From an uncultured Prevotellaceae bacterium (GTDB taxonomy: Bacteria > Bacteroidota > Bacteroidia > Bacteroidales > Bacteroidaceae): 10,226 nucleotides of DNA. Location of the stretch: positions 1,420 through 11,645 of the forward strand of contig OMTC01000051.1 in the NCBI GenBank assembly GCA_900313845.1, written 5' to 3'. Each line of letters opens with the position of its first letter. The first letter of the stretch is position 1. Below, piece after piece: positions 7,095-10,226 of the stretch. The notes below the pieces were generated by a model. The model was not told the origin of the DNA. It saw nothing but the letters and a program-made list of their open reading frames with translations, and did no database searches. The translations under genes were made by a program, and so were the position numbers.

Positions 7095-7143
7095 GTAGAA
7101 AAGCCCTTAAGTCCTTTTCAGATATGTAATCAATCCTATTAAA

Positions 7144-7176
7144 ATTGTAACATTTCAAGAAAAAGCACTAACTTTG
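7144..7176 (+). promoter_or_regulatory. Promoter of trmD
   Basis: TAACTTTG at 7169-7176 is an exact -7 match. ATTG at 7144-7147 (three of four bases of TTTG) is 21 bp upstream. Transcription would start near 7182, giving a leader of roughly 145 nt that carries a heptamer repeat and a GC-rich element. It is divergent from the xylanase -7 box, about 75 bp away. Confidence 0.55.
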
Positions 7177-7229
7177 CAAACAAATCAAAACCCAAAACAA
7201 TCTAAAACAAAGAATTTGAGAGTGAGGCT

Positions 7230-7257
7230 TTTCACTTTTCATTTTTCACTTTTCACT
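7230..7257 (+). repeat. Heptamer tandem repeat in the trmD leader
   Basis: Four exact 7-nt steps read TTTCACT, TTTCATT, TTTCACT, TTTCACT. The period and copy number match the unrelated heptamer tract upstream of glmS. It is pyrimidine-rich and non-coding. The word GTGAGGCTTT occurs just before it (7222-7231) and again after it (7298-7307). Confidence 0.7.
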
Positions 7258-7265
7258 CATCATTC

Positions 7266-7305
7266 CACTCCCCTCGCCCTTTGGAGAGGGGTCGGGGGTG
7301 AGGCT
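7266..7305. repeat. GC-rich REP-like extragenic element
   Basis: A GC-rich block in an AT-rich spacer: CCCCTC at 7270-7275 pairs with GAGGGG at 7286-7291, followed by TCGGGGGTGAGGC. It resembles a dispersed extragenic palindrome family known to me from many bacterial spacers (CCCCTCnCCnTTGGAGAGGGG-type cores followed by GGGGGTGAGG). It ends about 20 bp before the trmD start, within the predicted leader. Only one copy lies in the window, so its repetitive nature is recall, not observation. Confidence 0.5.
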
Positions 7306-7325
7306 TTCATTCTTCATTTAAAAAA

Positions 7326-8021
7326 ATGCGAATCGACATCATCACCGTTCTGCCCGAACTATTTGGAGGTTTCCTCACCGAAAGTATCTTAGGACGTGCA
7401 CAAGCCAAGGGGCTTGTGGAAATACACGTACATAATCTGCGCGACTACACCAAGGACAAGCACAAGCGAGTAGATGACTACCCCTTTGGTGGTGGTAGTG
7501 GCATGATCATGCAAATACAACCCATCGCCGACTGCATTGCTGCACTGCAAAAGAACCTGAAAGAAACGACAGGAGAGGAGTATGACGAAATCATTTTCAC
7601 CACCCCCGACGGTGAGCAGTTCGACCAACCGATGGCAAACTCACTCTCGCAACTCAAAAACATCATCATCCTCTGTGGGCACTACAAAGGCATCGACCAA
7701 CGAGTGCGCGACAAACTCATCACACGCGAAGTGTCGATAGGTGATTTTGTCCTTTCAGGCGGAGAACTGGTGGCAGCCATGATGACAGATGCCATCGTGC
7801 GAGTCATCCCAGGTGCTATTGGAGATTCCCAGGCAGCCCTCGACGACTGCTTCCAAGACGAGCTCCTTGCACCTCCCATCTACACACGTCCAGCCTCCTA
7901 CCCTGGCTTTGGCGATGTGCCAGCCGTCCTTCTTTCGGGCGACCCGAAGAAAATCCGCGAATGGGAACTGCAACAAGCCATGGAACGAACCCAGAAGCTC
8001 CGTCCCGACTTGCTGAAATAA
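7326..8021 (+). CDS. trmD: tRNA (guanine37-N1)-methyltransferase
   Basis: A complete 231-residue cytoplasmic enzyme that uses S-adenosylmethionine to make m1G37 next to the anticodon of tRNAs reading CNN-type codons with G36, preventing +1 frameshifting. It belongs to the SPOUT class with a trefoil knot. Diagnostic segments are MRIDIITVLPE at the N-terminus, DDYPFGGGSGMIM 50-62, CGHYKGIDQRV 117-127 and SIGDFVLSGGE 137-147. By alignment with E. coli TrmD, Arg159 and Asp174 correspond to Arg154 and catalytic Asp169. The C-terminal domain shows YTRPASYPGF and LLSGDPKKIREWE. The length is typical and nothing looks disrupted. In many bacteria trmD sits with rpsP, rimM and rplS; none of these is adjacent here. 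No obvious hairpin terminator separates it from the tRNA promoter downstream. Confidence 0.98.
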   Translation: MRIDIITVLPELFGGFLTESILGRAQAKGLVEIHVHNLRDYTKDKHKRVDDYPFGGGSGMIMQIQPIADCIAALQKNLKETTGEEYDEIIFTTPDGEQFDQPMANSLSQLKNIIILCGHYKGIDQRVRDKLITREVSIGDFVLSGGELVAAMMTDAIVRVIPGAIGDSQAALDDCFQDELLAPPIYTRPASYPGFGDVPAVLLSGDPKKIREWELQQAMERTQKLRPDLLK

Positions 8022-8094
8022 AACCATTGGTTGGAGCTCATCTATGCAGATAAGCAAGATTTTGAATACTTTTGGAAAAAAAGCAGAGAAAAAA

Positions 8095-8125
8095 TTTGGT
8101 AGTTAATAAAAAAGCAGTACCTTTG
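8095..8125 (+). promoter_or_regulatory. Promoter of the tRNA-Asp genes
   Basis: TTTG at 8095-8098 and TACCTTTG at 8118-8125 are separated by 19 bp, a full match to the Bacteroidetes consensus. Transcription would start near 8132, about 37 nt before the first tRNA. The leader contains a perfect 7-bp hairpin at 8137-8155 (CGAAAGG, loop AACGA, CCTTTCG). No comparable promoter precedes the second tRNA. Confidence 0.7.
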
Positions 8126-8168
8126 CACTCGCTAAACGAAAGGAACGACCTTTCGAAGCAAGTTTAAA

Positions 8169-8242
8169 GGTGCGTTAGTTCAGTAGGTTAGAATATCTGC
8201 CTGTCACGCAGGGGGTCACGAGTTCGAGTCTCGTACGCACCG
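8169..8242 (+). tRNA. tRNA-Asp (anticodon GUC), copy 1
   Basis: A 74-nt cloverleaf folds cleanly. The acceptor stem GGTGCGT pairs with ACGCACC (8235-8241) and the discriminator is G8242, as expected for Asp. The D stem is GTTC/GAAT. The anticodon stem TCTGC/GCAGG holds loop CTGTCAC with GTC at 8203-8205. The T stem ACGAG/CTCGT holds loop TTCGAGT. CCA is not encoded; CAA follows the discriminator, so CCA must be added by nucleotidyltransferase. Confidence 0.97.
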
Positions 8243-8248
8243 CAAACA

Positions 8249-8275
8249 AGAGAATCCACGAGGTTCTCTTTTTTT
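8249..8275 (+). terminator. Terminator after tRNA-Asp copy 1
   Basis: AGAGAATC at 8249-8256 pairs with GGTTCTCT at 8262-8269 (one G-U pair) around a 5-nt loop and runs directly into a T-tract to 8275. It is a textbook intrinsic terminator, 6 bp after the tRNA. If efficient it would cut off the second tRNA, which lacks an evident promoter of its own. Confidence 0.85.
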
Positions 8276-8312
8276 CCGAGAAAGCAAAAAGTTATATAAA
8301 AAAGTTATCTAT

Positions 8313-8386
8313 GGTGCGTTAGTTCAGTAGGTTAGAATATCTGCCTGTCACGCAGGGGGTCACGAGTTCGAGTCTCGTACGCACCG
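8313..8386 (+). tRNA. tRNA-Asp (anticodon GUC), copy 2
   Basis: Base-for-base identical to the first tRNA over all 74 nt, and identity continues 4 nt past the 3' end (GCAAA including the discriminator). The anticodon GTC is at 8347-8349. The 5' flank is unrelated to that of copy 1. CCA is not encoded. The repeat offset is 144 bp. Expression probably depends on read-through from the upstream promoter or on an unrecognised promoter in 8276-8312. Confidence 0.97.
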
Positions 8387-8387
8387 C

Positions 8388-8420
8388 AAAAAAAAGGAAG
8401 CCTCAGAGCTTCCTTTTTTT
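8388..8420. terminator. Bidirectional terminator after tRNA-Asp copy 2
   Basis: AAGGAAGC (8394-8401) pairs with GCTTCCTT (8408-8415) around a 6-nt loop. The plus strand runs into seven Ts (8414-8420) and the minus strand into eight Us (complement of the A-run 8388-8395). It can therefore end both the tRNA transcript and the convergent minus-strand gene. Its edge overlaps the minus-strand stop codon (8419-8421). Confidence 0.85.
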
Positions 8421-8928
8421 ATTTGTATAGATTTTTCAAGAAAAGTATCTTTTCATTTTCTGACCACTTGTCTGTGTAATTGACAGAAAAGTTGCTGACA
8501 TTTCCATTTTTTTCACCTATCAAAAAGATTGTATTGAAAGAATCATCATTCTTACCTGAAACATTGTAGATAATATAGTTTTTCACTCTGTCCGTTTCAA
8601 TCATTCGAGACTGTAATCCAAAACTGTCTTGAAAATAAGCTGACTCCCATTCAAAAAAAGTCTTGAGGAAGTCATAACCTTTCAGTTTACCATCCCTATT
8701 GAATTCAAAGGAATCATACCTGCCAAAAGCAATCGCGACTGAAATAGAGTCTTGATTCTTGAAGAACTGTTGTTTGCTAACACTGACATAGTTGCCCTTT
8801 TCCCATTTTCCAGGAAGGGACACACTTCCATAAGGAAGAACAAAATATTCAGTTGTATTATTGGCTTCATTGTATTTCCCTCCAACAATGGTAGATGATT
8901 TGTTGGAAGCACAAGAAGTAAATAACAA
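8419..8928 (-). CDS. Uncharacterised lipoprotein-like protein, 5' end probably disrupted
   Basis: An open frame of 169 codons from a TTG at 8928 to the TAA at 8419-8421. I do not recognise the family. It begins LLFTSCASNKSS, where LFTSC looks like a lipobox with Cys6, but only five residues precede the cysteine, too few for a signal peptide. Upstream the frame stays open to a stop at 8977-8979 and reads basic residues (KWKFKPKRTA) without an ATG or GTG and without a hydrophobic core. The ATG at 8962 is in another frame. The mature part is rich in Asn, Ser and aromatic residues (VLPYGSVSLPGKWEKGNYVS, FNTIFLIGEKNG), consistent with a small secreted beta-rich domain. The coding strand is visibly more AT-rich than its neighbours. 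It is either a decaying gene or uses an unusual start. A promoter-like TACCTTTA (8973-8966) is imperfect. Confidence 0.6.
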   Translation of the reverse strand: MLFTSCASNKSSTIVGGKYNEANNTTEYFVLPYGSVSLPGKWEKGNYVSVSKQQFFKNQDSISVAIAFGRYDSFEFNRDGKLKGYDFLKTFFEWESAYFQDSFGLQSRMIETDRVKNYIIYNVSGKNDDSFNTIFLIGEKNGNVSNFSVNYTDKWSENEKILFLKNLYK

Positions 8929-9011
8929 AGCGGTTCTTTTTGGTTTGAATTTCCATTTGCATATTAAAGGTAGGTTCTAAAAATTCTGTTTTTTACCTTG
9001 TTCATCATTGA

Positions 9012-9029
9012 ATTGCCAAAAAGGGCAAT
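9012..9029 (-). terminator. Weak hairpin at the end of the DUF4421 gene
   Basis: ATTGCC (9012-9017) pairs with GGCAAT (9024-9029) around a 6-nt loop, touching the last base of the stop codon at 9029-9031. No U-run follows on the minus strand, so it is at best a weak terminator, and read-through into the lipoprotein-like gene about 100 bp downstream is plausible. Confidence 0.3.
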
Positions 9030-10171
9030 CAATGTCTGCTTCCGAGGTTGATGCCAACATAGAGGTTGATGGAACCAAAGTTGTTGCGAACCTTGAGTTC
9101 GTCCATATTGAAGCTGTTGCTATAGTAAATGGCATTGGCACCAGCATACCAACGTGTGTTGTTATAGACGATACCGGCACGTGCCGTATAGTCGAGATTG
9201 AAAGAAGTCTTTTTGTAAGTATTGTAAATATTTTTTTCTTCGTCGGTTATGGTTTCGATGGTTGCCTTATTGAATTTCAAGGCAGGATTGATGGCAACGT
9301 GTGCTCCTACAGCCCAATTGTGGGCAAACACCCAGTTGTAGCCATAGCCCAACTGAGCAGTGATGCTCTTGTAGTTGGCATCTCGCAACACTTCTTCTCC
9401 TTTCATTATTTCCACGAAGATAGCTTTAAATAACTGATAGACTTCCCCACCTGGTTTGAGGCTTTCCAAATCTTCTTCGGTTAATTCTTCTTTGTGATCC
9501 TTCATGGCATTGTAGTAGGTGCCCTGATAGAGCATGTCGGCAAGGAAATCGACTTGATTGAGGTCGAGCATCGTTTTCATATAACCTAAGCCAAAGGTTG
9601 GGGAGCCGGCGCTCTTGCGCTGAACGGTGCTCTGGGCAAACACGGCTGGCATGGAGTAGTGCTTGTGGTTGAGCACATAATAGAGGTCGAATCCCAAGTA
9701 TTTCGTGGAAAACGAACTACAGGTCATGTTCTTTGGGAAAGCCTCCTCATCTTCCTTGTCTAAGCCCAGCTTGCGAATCTTGAAGTCGCCGTTCACTTTT
9801 CGGTAGAAGACATCCAAGCCGAAGGCATTGGTATAGACTCCCAGCGTGAAGTCGGTGCGGTTTTTCGACTTGAAGAAATTCTTCATGTCGATGGTATAGC
9901 CCAAGAAGAGGAACTTGTAGCCGGCAAAGGGACCCAGCTTGAAGGCAGGGTCGGACGACAGGACCATTTTATCGCCATCGCCAAAGTCCATCGACACTCG
10001 GTCGAACACGTATGATCCTTGCCCCATCACCGTCCAGTCGTAGTGCTGTGGTTCTATGTAGGTGGTGTCGGTATCGAACAACGTCTCCAAAAAACTCTTT
10101 CGGTATTCTTGTGCAAAGACTGTCGGAGCACAAGCCAAAAGCAAAAACAGGGTAAAAAGCTTTCTTTTCAT
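9029..10171 (-). CDS. DUF4421 domain-containing outer-membrane-type protein
   Basis: A 380-residue protein with a clear Sec signal peptide, MKRKLFTLFLLLACAPTVFA, cleaved before Gln21. The rest resembles the Bacteroidetes DUF4421 family (PF14391): DTDTTYIEP at 33-41, then repeated amphipathic strands such as GPFAGYKFLFLGYTIDM, FTLGVYTNAFGLDVFYRK, YLGFDLYYVLNHKHYSMPA and QRKSAGSPTFGLGY at 184-197. It ends in SINLYVGINLGSRH. This pattern suggests an outer-membrane beta-barrel. Function is unknown for the family as far as I know. A mid-region of about 225-270 (KEELTEEDLESLKPGG) is charged and probably a loop or helical insertion. The start is set by the signal peptide. A consensus promoter ends 4 bp before the ATG, so the transcript may be leaderless. 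It is possibly co-transcribed with the downstream lipoprotein-like gene. Confidence 0.85.
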   Translation of the reverse strand: MKRKLFTLFLLLACAPTVFAQEYRKSFLETLFDTDTTYIEPQHYDWTVMGQGSYVFDRVSMDFGDGDKMVLSSDPAFKLGPFAGYKFLFLGYTIDMKNFFKSKNRTDFTLGVYTNAFGLDVFYRKVNGDFKIRKLGLDKEDEEAFPKNMTCSSFSTKYLGFDLYYVLNHKHYSMPAVFAQSTVQRKSAGSPTFGLGYMKTMLDLNQVDFLADMLYQGTYYNAMKDHKEELTEEDLESLKPGGEVYQLFKAIFVEIMKGEEVLRDANYKSITAQLGYGYNWVFAHNWAVGAHVAINPALKFNKATIETITDEEKNIYNTYKKTSFNLDYTARAGIVYNNTRWYAGANAIYYSNSFNMDELKVRNNFGSINLYVGINLGSRH

Positions 10172-10175
10172 GCTG

Positions 10176-10207
10176 CAAATTTAGCACTCAGCAACGTGAA
10201 AAACAAA
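10176..10207 (-). promoter_or_regulatory. Promoter of the DUF4421 gene, abutting the start codon
   Basis: On the minus strand TTTG (10207-10204) and TAAATTTG (10183-10176) are separated by exactly 20 bp. Only CAGC lies between the -7 box and the ATG (10171-10169). In Bacteroidetes transcription usually begins a few bases after this box, so the start would fall at or just around the A of the ATG. Confidence 0.65.
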
Positions 10208-10226
10208 ATTTCGAGTGATTTTGTCA

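Noticed and set aside
7174..7392. 72-codon plus-strand open frame ahead of trmD
   Set aside because: It translates the heptamer tract and the GC-rich REP-like element and overlaps the trmD start in another frame. There is no sign of selection for protein.
8091..8420. Integrative element at the tRNA-Asp genes
   Set aside because: The only repeat is the full tRNA duplication, and each copy has its own terminator. No integrase or 3'-tRNA-fragment attachment repeat is present in the window.
8682..8912. 76-codon minus-strand open frame
   Set aside because: Alternative frame within the lipoprotein-like gene; the longer frame has the lipobox-like cysteine and a more protein-like composition.

Overview
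The window reads as chromosomal DNA of a Prevotella-like member of the Bacteroidales (gut, rumen or oral type). The support is a Bacteroidetes-type serine palmitoyltransferase, a PCMD lipoprotein paired with a beta-barrel protein, a DUF4421 protein, a secreted GH10 xylanase/CE1 feruloyl esterase of the Prevotella Xyn10D-Fae1A type, an absence of clear Shine-Dalgarno sequences, and several promoters of the Bacteroidetes form TTTG-N19-21-TAnnTTTG. All family calls come from reading motifs; no database search was run.

Layout, left to right. (1) 3-434: 3' end of a serine palmitoyltransferase gene (+), followed by two hairpin terminators and an AT-rich spacer with heptamer repeats. (2) 681-2528: glmS (+), complete. 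(3) 2617-4564: a two-gene operon (+), a PCMD-domain lipoprotein then an outer-membrane beta-barrel protein 4 bp downstream. Its strong promoter lies inside a perfect 12-bp inverted repeat. (4) 4565-4872: a non-coding convergent spacer with a perfect 30-bp inverted repeat (48-nt loop) and a GC-rich terminator. (5) 4873-7032: the xylanase/feruloyl esterase gene on the minus strand, complete and monocistronic. (6) 7033-7325: divergent spacer with a promoter element for each side, a 7-nt repeat tract and a GC-rich REP-like element. (7) 7326-8021: trmD (+). (8) 8169-8242 and 8313-8386: two identical tRNA-Asp(GUC) genes, each followed by its own terminator, with one promoter upstream. (9) 8419-8928: an AT-rich gene on the minus strand resembling a lipoprotein but with a defective 5' end. 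(10) 9029-10171: a DUF4421 protein gene (-), whose promoter sits so close to the ATG that the mRNA is probably leaderless.

Functionally, housekeeping genes (sphingolipid synthesis, amino-sugar synthesis, tRNA modification, tRNA-Asp) alternate with cell-envelope and secreted genes. The xylanase/esterase would cleave the xylan backbone and remove ferulate side groups outside the cytoplasm. It stands alone, without SusC/SusD or regulator genes beside it here. No mobile element, CRISPR array, toxin-antitoxin or defence system is visible. The most interesting signals are non-coding: the promoter-spanning inverted repeat, the 30-bp inverted repeat, the probable leaderless transcript and the damaged lipoprotein start.
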